In this document: positions 15,424 to 23,329 of the stretch, in pieces
Layout: each line of letters opens with the position of its first letter
Numbering within the stretch: position 1 is the stretch's first letter
Source: Thermophilibacter gallinarum
GTDB taxonomy: Bacteria > Actinomycetota > Coriobacteriia > Coriobacteriales > Atopobiaceae
Reading direction: 5' to 3'
Length of the DNA: 64,000 nucleotides
Assembly (NCBI RefSeq): GCF_014982725.1
Contig: NZ_JADCJZ010000003.1
Location: forward strand, 1-64,000
Notes under the pieces: model-generated
What the model was told of the DNA's origin: nothing
Databases searched by the model: none
What the model saw: the letters and a program-made list of their open reading frames with translations, nothing else
Translations under genes and position numbers: made by a program

Positions 15424-17195
15424 GCGAGCCGAAGCGCGACTACAGCAAGCGCACCGCCGCGCGGCTCCTGCTGAGCCTGCTCGCGCCGTACAAGGTCACG
15501 CTCGCCGCGATCCTCGTGGCGGCGCTCTGCGATATGAGCGGCATGCTCTACATCCCCACGCAGCTCTCGGCCATGATCAACGTGGCTGTGAACTCGCGCG
15601 ACATGAGCGCCCTCATGGGCCACGGCGTGGCCATGCTGATCGCCGCCTTCGTGGGCTCCGGCGGCTACATCGCCACCGTCTACCTCACGTCGCGCCTGTG
15701 CGCCAAGGTCGGACGCGACCTGCGCCTGCGCGTCTACGAGGCGTCGCTGGCCTTCTCGGCCTCCGACTTCAACGCCTTCGGCACGGGCTCCATGATCACG
15801 CGCACGCTCTCCGACGCCAACGTGGTCCAGCAGACGCTGCTCATGTCGATCCTCATGATCTTCCCGGTGCCCATCGCCTGCGTGATCGCGGTGTCCCTGG
15901 CCTTCTCCACGGACGTGGTCATGGGCTGGCTGCTGCTGTCCGTGACGCTCGCGGTCATCGCGATCTGCGTGGTGGCCGTGGCCAAGTCCGCGCCGATCTT
16001 CACGCGCCTGCAGGGCTTCATCGACAACATGAACACGCGCCTGCGCGAGTCCATCACCGGCGTGCGCGTGATCCGCGCCTTCGGCAAGGAGGCCCACGAG
16101 CGCGGCCGGCTGGACGAGACCTTCACCGACTTCGCCACCAACGCGATCCGCGTGAACGTGGTCTTCGCGCTCACGGACTCGATCACGTTCTTCCTCATGA
16201 ACGCCGTTGAGGCGGCGATCATGTGGGTCGGCGCGGACCGCGTGGGCGCGCACGCCATGCAGATCGGCTCGATCTCGGCGCTCGTGGAGTACGCGATGCT
16301 CATCATGCTGTTCCTCATGATGGCGCAGTTCGCGATCCTGCAGGTGCCCCGCGCGCTGGCGTGCCTCACGCGCGCCGCCGACGTGCTGGACGTGGACCCG
16401 GAGATCGCCGACGACGCGTGCGCCGTGGCGCTGCCCGCCGGCGAGCGCGGCGAGGAGGTCGCGCGCTTCGACCATGTGAGCATGCGCTTCTCGGACGCCG
16501 ACGAGGACACGCTCCACGACATCAGCTTCGCGCTGCGTCGCGGCGAGGTTACCGCGATCATCGGCAACACCGGGTCGGGCAAGTCGACGGTGGCGCGCAT
16601 GCTGCTGCGCTTCAACGACGCGACGGGCGGCAGCCTGAGCTTCGGCGGCGTCGACGTGCGCCGGCTCACCCAGGCCGACCTGCGCGCGCGCATCGCGTAC
16701 GTGCCGCAGAAGGCGTGGCTCTTCTCGGGCACCATCGCCGAGAACCTGCGCCACGGCGACGCCTCCGCGAGCGACGCGCGCCTGTGGCACGCGCTCGACG
16801 TGGCCCAGGCGGGCTTCGTGCGCGATCTGCCAGACGCGCTCGGGACGCGTGTGGCCCAGGGCGGCACGAACTTCTCGGGCGGCCAGCGCCAGCGCTTGGC
16901 GATCGCCCGCGCCCTCGTGCGCCGGGCGGACCTCTACGTCTTCGACGACTCGTTCTCCGCGCTCGACTACAAGACCGACGCTGCGCTGCGTCACGCGCTC
17001 GCCGGCGAGCTCACGGACGCGGCGACGCTCATCATCGCCCAGCGCGTGAGCACGATCCACGACGCGGACCAGATCGTGGTCCTGAAGGACGGCGAGGTGG
17101 TGGGCCTGGGACGCCACGACGAGCTCATGGGGAGCTGCCCCACCTACCGCGAGATCGCCGAGTCCCAGTCGAGGGGAGGTGCCGCCGATGAGTAG
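15420..17195 (+). CDS. ABC exporter half-transporter, degenerate-site subunit
   Basis: 591 residues with six transmembrane helices followed by a nucleotide-binding domain. Walker A is GNTGSGKST, the Q-loop region is VPQKAWLFSGT, and the signature FSGGQRQRL is canonical. Walker B reads LYVFDDSFSALD, so Asp510 stands where the catalytic Glu is expected. This is known from heterodimeric exporters of the LmrC/BmrC/TM287 type, in which one ATP site is degenerate. It overlaps marR by four bases and its partner gene by eight bases. The pair probably expels drugs or lipophilic compounds; the substrate is not readable. Confidence 0.92.
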   Translation: MSEPKRDYSKRTAARLLLSLLAPYKVTLAAILVAALCDMSGMLYIPTQLSAMINVAVNSRDMSALMGHGVAMLIAAFVGSGGYIATVYLTSRLCAKVGRDLRLRVYEASLAFSASDFNAFGTGSMITRTLSDANVVQQTLLMSILMIFPVPIACVIAVSLAFSTDVVMGWLLLSVTLAVIAICVVAVAKSAPIFTRLQGFIDNMNTRLRESITGVRVIRAFGKEAHERGRLDETFTDFATNAIRVNVVFALTDSITFFLMNAVEAAIMWVGADRVGAHAMQIGSISALVEYAMLIMLFLMMAQFAILQVPRALACLTRAADVLDVDPEIADDACAVALPAGERGEEVARFDHVSMRFSDADEDTLHDISFALRRGEVTAIIGNTGSGKSTVARMLLRFNDATGGSLSFGGVDVRRLTQADLRARIAYVPQKAWLFSGTIAENLRHGDASASDARLWHALDVAQAGFVRDLPDALGTRVAQGGTNFSGGQRQRLAIARALVRRADLYVFDDSFSALDYKTDAALRHALAGELTDAATLIIAQRVSTIHDADQIVVLKDGEVVGLGRHDELMGSCPTYREIAESQSRGGAADE

Positions 17196-19050
17196 CGAGA
17201 AGGACCGCGAGCTCGACCTGGCGACCGAGCTCGAGCGCGGCGAGGCCGTTGCGCCCGCCGCGGTGGAGGAGCTCGAGGTGCCCGCCGACGCGCTCGGCAC
17301 CGCCCGGCGCCTGTGGGACGCCGCGCGCGGCCAGCGCTGGAGGCTCGTCGTTGCCGCTGTGTGCTCGGTGCTCTACGTGTGCGGCTCGCTCGGGGCGACC
17401 GCCTACAGCGCGCACCTGATCGACCTGCTCTGGGCCAACATCCAGGCCGCCTTCGCGGAGGGCGAGCCCTTCGTCGCCGCCATCGGCAACGGCGGCGAGG
17501 AGATCCTCGTGTTTCTCGGCATCTGGACCGCCGCGTGGCTCTTCTACACCGTGCAGGTGCTCGTCATGGCGAGCTTCGCGGAGCGGCTCAACCTCGGCCT
17601 GCGCCGCCGCATCGGCGAGAAGTGCGCGCGGCTGCCGCTGTCCTACTACGACGCGCACCAGCCCGGCGACACGATCAGCCGCGTGACCAACGACCTCGAC
17701 AAGGTCTCCGAGGTGCTGCAGCGCGGCCTGCTCCAGCTGCTGATCGCCGTCACCATGGTGGGCGGCGCCATCGTCATGATGTCCACCTACGACCTCGCGC
17801 TCACGGGTGTCTTCGTGGCGTTCGCGCTGGTGGCGACCGTCGTCACCAAGGTCGTCACCGCCGCCACGCTCAAGGTCGCCGCCGCGCGCCAGGCCGCGCT
17901 CGGAGAGCTCACCGGGCGCGTGGAGGAGGCCTACTCCGGCCGCGCCGTGATCAAGGCGTTCGGTCGCGAGGAGGCGAGCCTGGCCGACGTGCGCGACGCC
18001 GCCGAGCGCCTCGCCGAGACGAGCGGCACCGCCGACTTCGTGACCAACGTCATCGCGCCGGCCATCCGCTTCCTGATGCGCCTGTGCCAGGTGACCGTCG
18101 GTCTTCTCGCGGGCGGCATGCTCGTGATGGGGCAGATCTCGGTCGGCGTGTTCCAGGCGTTCTTCCAGTACGTCATGCAGGCCTCCGAGCCGTTCACGCA
18201 GCTCTCGCTCACGGTGAACATGCTGCAGGGCGCGCTGGCCGCCGCCGAGCGCGTGTTCCGCCTGCTCGACGAGGCCGAGGTCGTGCCCGACCCCGCGGCG
18301 CCGGCCGAGCTTCCGGAGGTCGTGGAGGGCCGTGTGGCCTTCGAGCACGTGCGCTTTGGCTACGCGCCGGACCGCCCGCTCATGCGCGACGTCTCCCTGG
18401 TGGCCGAGCCGGGTCAGAAGGTCGCCATCGTCGGCGCCACGGGCGCGGGCAAGACGACGCTCATCAACCTGCTCATGCGCTTCTACGAGGTCGACGGCGG
18501 GCGCATCACGCTGGACGGCGTGGACACCCGCGAGCTCACGCGCGCCGAGCTGCGCCGCCAGTTCGGCATGGTGCTGCAGGACGCGTGGCTCTTCGAGGGC
18601 ACCATCGCCGAGAACATCGCCTACGGCAAGCCCGGCGCCACCCGCGAGGAGGTGGAGGCCGCGGCCCGCGCGGCGCGCGTGGACTTCTTCGTGCGCACGC
18701 TGCCGCACGGCTACGACACGCTGCTCTCCAACGACGCGGAGAACATCAGCCAGGGCCAGCGCCAGCTGCTCACCATCGCGCGCGCCATGCTCACCGACCC
18801 GGCGATCCTCATCCTCGACGAGGCCACCTCGAGCGTGGACACCCGCACCGAGCAGGCCATCGTTCGCGCGATGGAGGCCATCATGGAGGACCGCACGAGC
18901 TTCGTGATCGCGCATCGCCTCTCGACGATCGTGGACGCCGACCTCATCCTCGTGATGGAGGCGGGCAACATCATCGAGCAGGGCACGCACGAGGAGCTGC
19001 TGGCCGCCGGCGGCGCCTACGCCGAGCTGTACCGCTCTCAGTTCGCGTAG
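17188..19050 (+). CDS. ABC exporter half-transporter, catalytic-site partner
   Basis: 620 residues. The start is the ATG at 17188, eight bases after GAGGGGAGG, overlapping the previous gene. Six transmembrane helices are followed by an NBD with Walker A GATGAGKTT and Walker B LILDEATSSVD, which retains the catalytic Glu. The signature is SQGQ (Ser521) rather than SGGQ. SQGQ here plus Asp510 in the partner complete one degenerate ATP site, as in LmrCD/BmrCD-type heterodimers. No terminator with a T-run follows; instead a palindromic repeat begins 40 bp downstream. Confidence 0.93.
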   Translation: MSSEKDRELDLATELERGEAVAPAAVEELEVPADALGTARRLWDAARGQRWRLVVAAVCSVLYVCGSLGATAYSAHLIDLLWANIQAAFAEGEPFVAAIGNGGEEILVFLGIWTAAWLFYTVQVLVMASFAERLNLGLRRRIGEKCARLPLSYYDAHQPGDTISRVTNDLDKVSEVLQRGLLQLLIAVTMVGGAIVMMSTYDLALTGVFVAFALVATVVTKVVTAATLKVAAARQAALGELTGRVEEAYSGRAVIKAFGREEASLADVRDAAERLAETSGTADFVTNVIAPAIRFLMRLCQVTVGLLAGGMLVMGQISVGVFQAFFQYVMQASEPFTQLSLTVNMLQGALAAAERVFRLLDEAEVVPDPAAPAELPEVVEGRVAFEHVRFGYAPDRPLMRDVSLVAEPGQKVAIVGATGAGKTTLINLLMRFYEVDGGRITLDGVDTRELTRAELRRQFGMVLQDAWLFEGTIAENIAYGKPGATREEVEAAARAARVDFFVRTLPHGYDTLLSNDAENISQGQRQLLTIARAMLTDPAILILDEATSSVDTRTEQAIVRAMEAIMEDRTSFVIAHRLSTIVDADLILVMEAGNIIEQGTHEELLAAGGAYAELYRSQFA

Positions 19051-19090
19051 CGCACCGCGGCCGCGCCGTTCTTCTCGCCCCGCGACGCGT

Positions 19091-19218
19091 CGCGGGCGCG
19101 CCTTGGTCCCGCCGAGAAAGACAATTCGACCAAAGTGCAAGCCCCAGAGGCCCCGTTTTAGTCGGATTGCATTTCTCGGCGTTTTGGTGGTGGCGGGGCT
19201 CTGATCCCACCGGGTGAG
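19091..19218. repeat. 128-bp palindromic repeat, left copy
   Basis: It aligns without gaps to 20466-20593 in the same orientation (offset 1375 bp) with roughly a dozen mismatches. The core is an imperfect hairpin: arm 19111-19134 (from GCCGAGAAA) with 19157-19180 (ending TTTCTCGGC). A separate 14-bp palindrome, CGCGACGCGTCGCG, precedes it at 19081-19094. Confidence 0.9.
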
Positions 19219-19225
19219 CCGGCTC

Positions 19226-20284
19226 TCACGCCCTCATCGACTCTCGGGCGAGGTGGACGATGCCGTCTCGGTGCACGAGCTCGGACCGTAGCACGGCGTA
19301 CCTTGGCGCCTCGTCCGGGGGCTTGACGGTCCTTCTCGGCACGCCGTAGGCGCTGAGTAGGGCCTCAAACCGCTTCGGGTCGATCACGTCATCGTACGAG
19401 AAGCGTATGATCGCGGGCCGGAGCGCGGTCAGGTGCGACTCCCGCAGGCGTTCGTCCTGCATGACGCGCAGGGCGTCGCGGCCTCCCATGAATTCAGGTC
19501 GCTCCGTCTTCTGCCTGCCGTCCATCTCGCCGATGATGATGCGCCCGTCCGACGTGAGCCACAAGAAATCAACCCGGAACCACTTCCCGGGCTCTATCGG
19601 ATCCTCTATCCACACCTGCAGTTCGGGTCGCTCGAAGCCGAGCAGGTACATCTGTGCCCGGGCGATGGACTCGCCGCCGCTCTCCGCCCGGGCGTCGGCG
19701 AGTCTCGCTGCCCGGAGCGCGCGGCGTACGTTCCGATGGCCACGGAAGTTCTCCTCGATGAACGTCGCGAGGCTTTTTGCGGTAACTCCGCTGCAACGCA
19801 GGGCCGCGTCGGCGACCGCGAGCGCGTCGGGGAGCTCGAACTCTGCCAGGCAGTCGAAGACGGTCCGCCAGAACGGCACGAGGGGGAGCTCGCCGTGCGT
19901 CTGCGTCTCGGTTCCCTGGAGTTGGCGACACTGGATTCCGGGGGCGGGGTGCTTTCTCGCTCCCGGAGGGGCGACCGCGAAGACGTGCGTGAGCAGCGAC
20001 CAGGTGACGGGCAGTCCGTAGGCGACGGCGGCGGAGGCGCCGCAGAAGAGCCACGTGGGGTGCTGACGAGCCAGTGCTCGCATGAGATGGAGCGATCGCT
20101 CCGCTGGCGTGAGCCGCCGCCAGGCCTCCCGGCGGAAGAACATGCCGGGAAGTGGCTCTATGAATGTTTCCTTGCGATGCCTGATCGCCCTGGCCTCCGC
20201 GTAGTCGCCCGGCGCGTAGCAGCTTTTTGTGCACTCCGCCGCGTCGAACGCTGTCGCGAGCGCCTTGTCCCTCGATGTGCTCAT
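19226..20284 (-). CDS. AbiEi/DUF559-like protein with PD-(D/E)xK-type nuclease fold
   Basis: About 352 residues. I chose the ATG at 20284 because GAGAGGGGG lies just upstream; an ATG at 20341 is further out. The N-terminal ~160 residues follow the AbiEi-like pattern (winged-helix region, then CGASAAVAYGLP, then WRTVFDCLAEFELPDALAVADAALR). The C-terminal part has AESGGES (Glu201/Glu205), FRVDFLW (Asp239) and IIGEMDGRQK (Glu253, Lys259), the layout of a Vsr/DUF559-type PD-(D/E)xK nuclease. Proteins of this build are common orphans in actinobacterial genomes and resemble type IV antitoxins or defence genes, but none is well characterised to my knowledge. No toxin partner lies next to it. Both sides carry the same 128-bp palindromic repeat. 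Confidence 0.7.
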   Translation of the reverse strand: MSTSRDKALATAFDAAECTKSCYAPGDYAEARAIRHRKETFIEPLPGMFFRREAWRRLTPAERSLHLMRALARQHPTWLFCGASAAVAYGLPVTWSLLTHVFAVAPPGARKHPAPGIQCRQLQGTETQTHGELPLVPFWRTVFDCLAEFELPDALAVADAALRCSGVTAKSLATFIEENFRGHRNVRRALRAARLADARAESGGESIARAQMYLLGFERPELQVWIEDPIEPGKWFRVDFLWLTSDGRIIIGEMDGRQKTERPEFMGGRDALRVMQDERLRESHLTALRPAIIRFSYDDVIDPKRFEALLSAYGVPRRTVKPPDEAPRYAVLRSELVHRDGIVHLARESMRA

Positions 20285-20415
20285 GCGGACCCCCTCTCGT
20301 GGGAGGGATTGTCCCGCGTCGAGCGTGGCGTCGCGCCGCATAAATTAAATTCATAACTAATGCGCGAAGTTTGCCGTCATTTAAGCGTAAGTCGCAGCCT
20401 TAGCGTGCGAATTAC

Positions 20416-20428
20416 GTACAACTTGTAC
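20416..20428. promoter_or_regulatory. Candidate operator GTACAACTTGTAC upstream of the nuclease-like gene
   Basis: A perfect 13-nt dyad lies in the AT-rich 180-bp stretch ahead of the leftward nuclease-like gene. It could be a binding site for that protein's winged-helix domain; this is inference only. Confidence 0.35.
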
Positions 20429-20465
20429 CGAAGAATTCCTTCCCGCCTGCGCCATCGTTGCGCGC

Positions 20466-20593
20466 CGCGGGCGCGCCCTGGTCACGCCGAGAAAGACAAT
20501 CCGACCAAAATGTGAGCCCCAGAGGCCCCGTTCTGGTCGGATTGCATTTCTCGGCGTTTTGGTGGTGGCGGGGTCCAGATTCCGCCGGGCGAG
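20466..20593. repeat. 128-bp palindromic repeat, right copy
   Basis: This is the direct-repeat partner of 19091-19218. Its hairpin arms match even better than those of the left copy (GCCGAGAAA...CAATCCGACCA against its inverse). It ends nine bases from the fmdB-like gene's stop codon, so it also lies at that gene's 3' end. Confidence 0.9.
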
Positions 20594-20601
20594 AAGGACC
20601 G

Positions 20602-20832
20602 CTAGTCGCAGGCCCCGCAGGACTCGCACTTCTCGCTCTTGGGCGCGCCGCCCTTGCCGCGCTGGTCGGTGTTGTAGAAGCCGGAGCCCTTGAAGACGAT
20701 GCCGGAGGGATCGAAGACGCGCTCGGCCTCGCGACCGCAGCTGGGGCAGCTCACCGTGGGGTGGGCGCTCATCGGGTGCTCCACCTCGAACGTGATCCCG
20801 CAGTCCGGGCAGTGATAGTCGTAGCGTGCCAT
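20602..20832 (-). CDS. FmdB-like zinc-ribbon regulatory protein
   Basis: 76 residues. The start MARYDYHCPDCG is preceded by GGAGGG. The N-terminal zinc ribbon has two C-x2-C pairs (CPDC and CPSC), and the tail carries another Cys cluster (CESCGAC). This is the FmdB/putative regulatory protein family, widespread and small; members have been linked to regulation of amidase genes, but for most the role is unknown. It stands alone on the minus strand, divergent from the HAD-TPK gene. Confidence 0.88.
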   Translation of the reverse strand: MARYDYHCPDCGITFEVEHPMSAHPTVSCPSCGREAERVFDPSGIVFKGSGFYNTDQRGKGGAPKSEKCESCGACD

Positions 20833-20944
20833 GGTACCCTCCGAACGTGACGCGTGTTCAAACGTCTGATACTTTACCCAACCTGGCGGCGAATTCTCTC
20901 GGGATCGCCGAACTATGATGGTCCTCACGAGCGAAGGGGGAGCG

Positions 20945-22288
20945 ATGGACATCTCGGGCGCGATCTTCGACTGCGACGGCACGCTGGTGGACTCGATGGG
21001 CATGTGGCACTCGGTCTGCCAGCGGCTCTTCGACGCGTACGGCGCCGGCGAGGCGCCGACCGAGCGCCTCGAGCCGATCTCGCTTCGCGACGGCTGCGCG
21101 CTCATGCACGACGAGTACGGAATGGGGGAGTCGGCCGACGCCCTCTACGAGGAGCTCTGCGCCCTCGTGCGCGACTCCTACGAGCACGAGGTGGCGGTCA
21201 TGCCCGGCGCGCGCGCGTTTCTCGACGAGCTCGCCGCCGCGGGCGTGCCGATGGTCCTGGCCAGCTCCACGCCGGTGCGCGAGCTGCGCTCGGCGCTGGC
21301 GGCCCACGGCCTGGAGGGCTACTTCGCGGACGTCGTGAGCACCGAGGACGTGGGCGGCCGCGACAAGGAGTTCCCCGACGTCTACCTGGAGGCAGCTCAC
21401 CGTCTGGGCACGCCGCGCGAGAGCACGTGGGTCTTCGAGGACGCCCCCTTCGGCGTGCGCACGGCGCGGCGGGCGGGCTTTGCCGTGGTCGGCCTCATGA
21501 ACGACCACGACGGCCGGCGCGAGGAGGACGTGCGGCCCTGGTGCGACGTCTTCGCGCACGGCTTCGCGGAGCTCTCGCTCGCGCTGCTGCGCGACTACGA
21601 GCGTCCGGTCGCCGCGCACGGGGAGCCCCTGCGCGCGCTCGTGGTGGCCGGTTCGCCCGAGCCCAGCTCGCCGGCGCTCGTGGCGCGGCTTGCCGACGAG
21701 GCGGGCTACGTCGTCGTGGCCGACGCGGGCGCGGACGTCTGTCGCGCGGCGGGCGTGGTGCCCGACCTGTTCTGCGGCGACGGTGACTCCGCGAGCGAGG
21801 GCGCCGCTGCCTGGGCCCGCGACGCGGCCCGCGCGACCGTGAGCTTCCCGGTCGAGAAGTACGCGACCGACCTCGCGCTCGCCATCGACGCGGCCCGCCA
21901 CGAGGCGGCCCGCCGCGGGGCCCCGCTCGCCCTCACGCTCACGTGCGCCTCCGGCGGACGGCCCGACCACGCGCTCGCGGTGGTGGGCCAGCTCGCGGGC
22001 GCCGGCTGCGCGTCGGCGCGCCTCGTGGAGGACGGCTTCGAGATGCGCGTCGTCTCCGCGGCGGGGGAGAGCCGCTGGGAGCTGGGGCCGGAGGCCGTCG
22101 GGCGCACGTTCTCGGCCATCGCGGTGGCGCCGGGCACGCGCGTGGACGAGAGGGGCATGCGCTGGGAGCTCGCTGACAAGCCGATGGACCTTCTCGGCGA
22201 CCTGGGCATCTCCAACGTCGTGACCGCGCCGGACGCCGCCGTGACCTGCCGCTACGGCGCCGTGGCCGCGTTCCTGCTGCGCGACTGA
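20945..22288 (+). CDS. Fusion: HAD-family phosphatase + thiamine pyrophosphokinase
   Basis: 447 residues, ATG at 20945 after GAAGGGGGAG. Residues ~1-220 are a HAD subfamily IA hydrolase (FDCDGTLVDS, ASSTPVRELRSAL, DKEFPDVYLEAA, FEDAPFGVRTA). Residues ~230-447 are a thiamine pyrophosphokinase (VVADAGADVCRAAG, PDLFCGDGDS, FPVEKYATDLALAID, GGRPDHALA), which converts thiamine plus ATP to thiamine diphosphate and AMP. A HAD enzyme could remove phosphate from thiamine monophosphate or act in housekeeping; the link to thiamine is inferred from fusion. The stop codon overlaps the first unit of a GAACCCAAACCC repeat element. Confidence 0.88.
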   Translation: MDISGAIFDCDGTLVDSMGMWHSVCQRLFDAYGAGEAPTERLEPISLRDGCALMHDEYGMGESADALYEELCALVRDSYEHEVAVMPGARAFLDELAAAGVPMVLASSTPVRELRSALAAHGLEGYFADVVSTEDVGGRDKEFPDVYLEAAHRLGTPRESTWVFEDAPFGVRTARRAGFAVVGLMNDHDGRREEDVRPWCDVFAHGFAELSLALLRDYERPVAAHGEPLRALVVAGSPEPSSPALVARLADEAGYVVVADAGADVCRAAGVVPDLFCGDGDSASEGAAAWARDAARATVSFPVEKYATDLALAIDAARHEAARRGAPLALTLTCASGGRPDHALAVVGQLAGAGCASARLVEDGFEMRVVSAAGESRWELGPEAVGRTFSAIAVAPGTRVDERGMRWELADKPMDLLGDLGISNVVTAPDAAVTCRYGAVAAFLLRD

Positions 22289-22455
22289 ACCCAAACCCTC
22301 CGCGCCCGCGGCGCCGCCCCCGAGGGTTTGGGTTCGCTGCGTCGCCCGGACGGCGCGCACGGTTTACGAACCCGCAGGTAGGCGGGTCGATAAGTAATTG
22401 ATGTCCTCGCACGTCCGGTTTTCCGAACCCAAACCCGTTTTGGGTTTGGGTTCGG
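22287..22455. repeat. GAACCCAAACCC inverted-repeat element, copy 1
   Basis: A 14-bp perfect stem joins 22287-22300 and 22322-22335. A second 14-bp stem joins 22423-22436 and 22442-22455 with a five-base loop. The gap 22289-22606 otherwise holds only the rpmB promoter. The unit is shared with 38296-38541. Confidence 0.92.
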
Positions 22456-22521
22456 CCGTCCCCGCAGACCCCACCGGTTGCGCCTCACGACAGAAACGCC
22501 ACAAATGCTTGTTGTTTTGTG

Positions 22522-22549
22522 TTGCGGCGCCGGCGGCGTGTGCTATAGT
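22522..22549 (+). promoter_or_regulatory. rpmB promoter (extended -10)
   Basis: TTGCGG (22522-22527), a 16-nt spacer, then TGC-TATAGT (22541-22549). The same TGCTATAGT occurs before rpmF. Confidence 0.75.
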
Positions 22550-22606
22550 TGGCGAGCTGTGTAAAAGCGGGCGCGAGAAGAGCGCCGCGCCCCCGAGGAG
22601 GTTCGC

Positions 22607-22795
22607 ATGTCCAAGGTCTGTGAGTTCTGCGGCAAGCACGCCGTCGCCGGTCATTCCATCAGCCACTCCCACCGTGTGGTGAACCGCACGTTCAAGCCCA
22701 ACATCCAGCGCGTCACCGTGGTCGTCGACGGTCACCGTCGCAAGGCCAACGTGTGCTCCCGCTGCCTGAAGTCCGGCAAGATCGCGCGCAGCTAG
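22607..22795 (+). CDS. rpmB: 50S ribosomal protein L28
   Basis: 62 residues. MSKVCEFCGKHAVAGHSISH is the canonical L28 start. It is the zinc-binding (C+) form, with CEFC near the start and CSRC near the end. L28 is a small component of the large subunit. GAGGAGG precedes the ATG. It has its own promoter and terminator and heads the conserved rpmB-asp23-fakA-recG order known from Firmicutes and Actinobacteria. Confidence 0.97.
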   Translation: MSKVCEFCGKHAVAGHSISHSHRVVNRTFKPNIQRVTVVVDGHRRKANVCSRCLKSGKIARS

Positions 22796-22819
22796 TTCCG
22801 CACAGGGATCAAGAAGCAG

Positions 22820-22846
22820 GGGGTCGTCCGCGGACGGCCCCTTTTT
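22820..22846 (+). terminator. Intrinsic terminator of rpmB
   Basis: GGGGTCGTCC pairs with GGACGGCCCC (one G-U pair) and is followed by TTTTT (22842-22846). Confidence 0.93.
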
Positions 22847-22936
22847 CTGTGCCGCCGCGGGCGCGCGTCCTTCTCGCGGTCCCTGCGCTATAATCGTCTG
22901 CACAAGACAGCTCTTCCGTCCCGAGAGGAGTTCCGC

Positions 22937-23284
22937 ATGTCAGGTGTTGTTCCGGGTACGCTGAGGGTCTCCAACGACTGCATCGCAGACCTCGCCGGCT
23001 ATGCCGCGCTCGAGTGCTACGGCGTCGTGGGCATGGCCGTGATCGACGAGCAGGCCGGCGTCGCCCGCCTGCTCCCCTCCGCGCGCCTGCGCAAGGGCAT
23101 CGACGTCGCCGCCGCAAACGGCCGCGTGAGCGTCGACCTGCACGTCATCGTGGAGCAGGGCGTCAACATGGCGGCGCTGGTGGGTAACCTCACGAGCTCC
23201 GTGAAGTTCCTCCTCAAGCAGATCGCCGAGCTTGAGAGCGTGGACGTCCGCGTCCACATCGAGGGCCTGCGCAACGCGCGCTAG
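22937..23284 (+). CDS. Asp23/Gls24 family envelope stress protein
   Basis: 115 residues matching the Asp23/Gls24 (YloU) family. An N-terminal strand region (PGTLRVSNDCIADLAGYAALECYGVVGMA) is followed by VSVDLHVIVEQGVNM and a helix leading to VDVRVHIEGL. Members are small cytoplasmic or membrane-associated proteins linked to envelope homeostasis and, through synteny, to FakA. A TATAAT at 22889-22894 probably gives it its own promoter, and GAGAGGAG precedes the ATG. It lies 45 bp upstream of fakA, as yloU does before yloV in Bacillus. Confidence 0.9.
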   Translation: MSGVVPGTLRVSNDCIADLAGYAALECYGVVGMAVIDEQAGVARLLPSARLRKGIDVAAANGRVSVDLHVIVEQGVNMAALVGNLTSSVKFLLKQIAELESVDVRVHIEGLRNAR

Positions 23285-23329
23285 AACCCCCGCACAAGAC
23301 AGGCCCGCGTCAAGAAGAGGTCCACGAAG

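Noticed and set aside
17313-19217. Long plus-strand frame overlapping the second exporter gene
   Set aside because: Arg/His/Ala-rich out-of-frame reading of a GC-rich gene whose true frame carries the Walker and signature motifs.
19091-20593. Insertion sequence flanked by direct repeats
   Set aside because: No transposase; the enclosed protein has nuclease-like rather than transposase motifs, and the repeats are 128 bp long and diverged, unlike target-site duplications.
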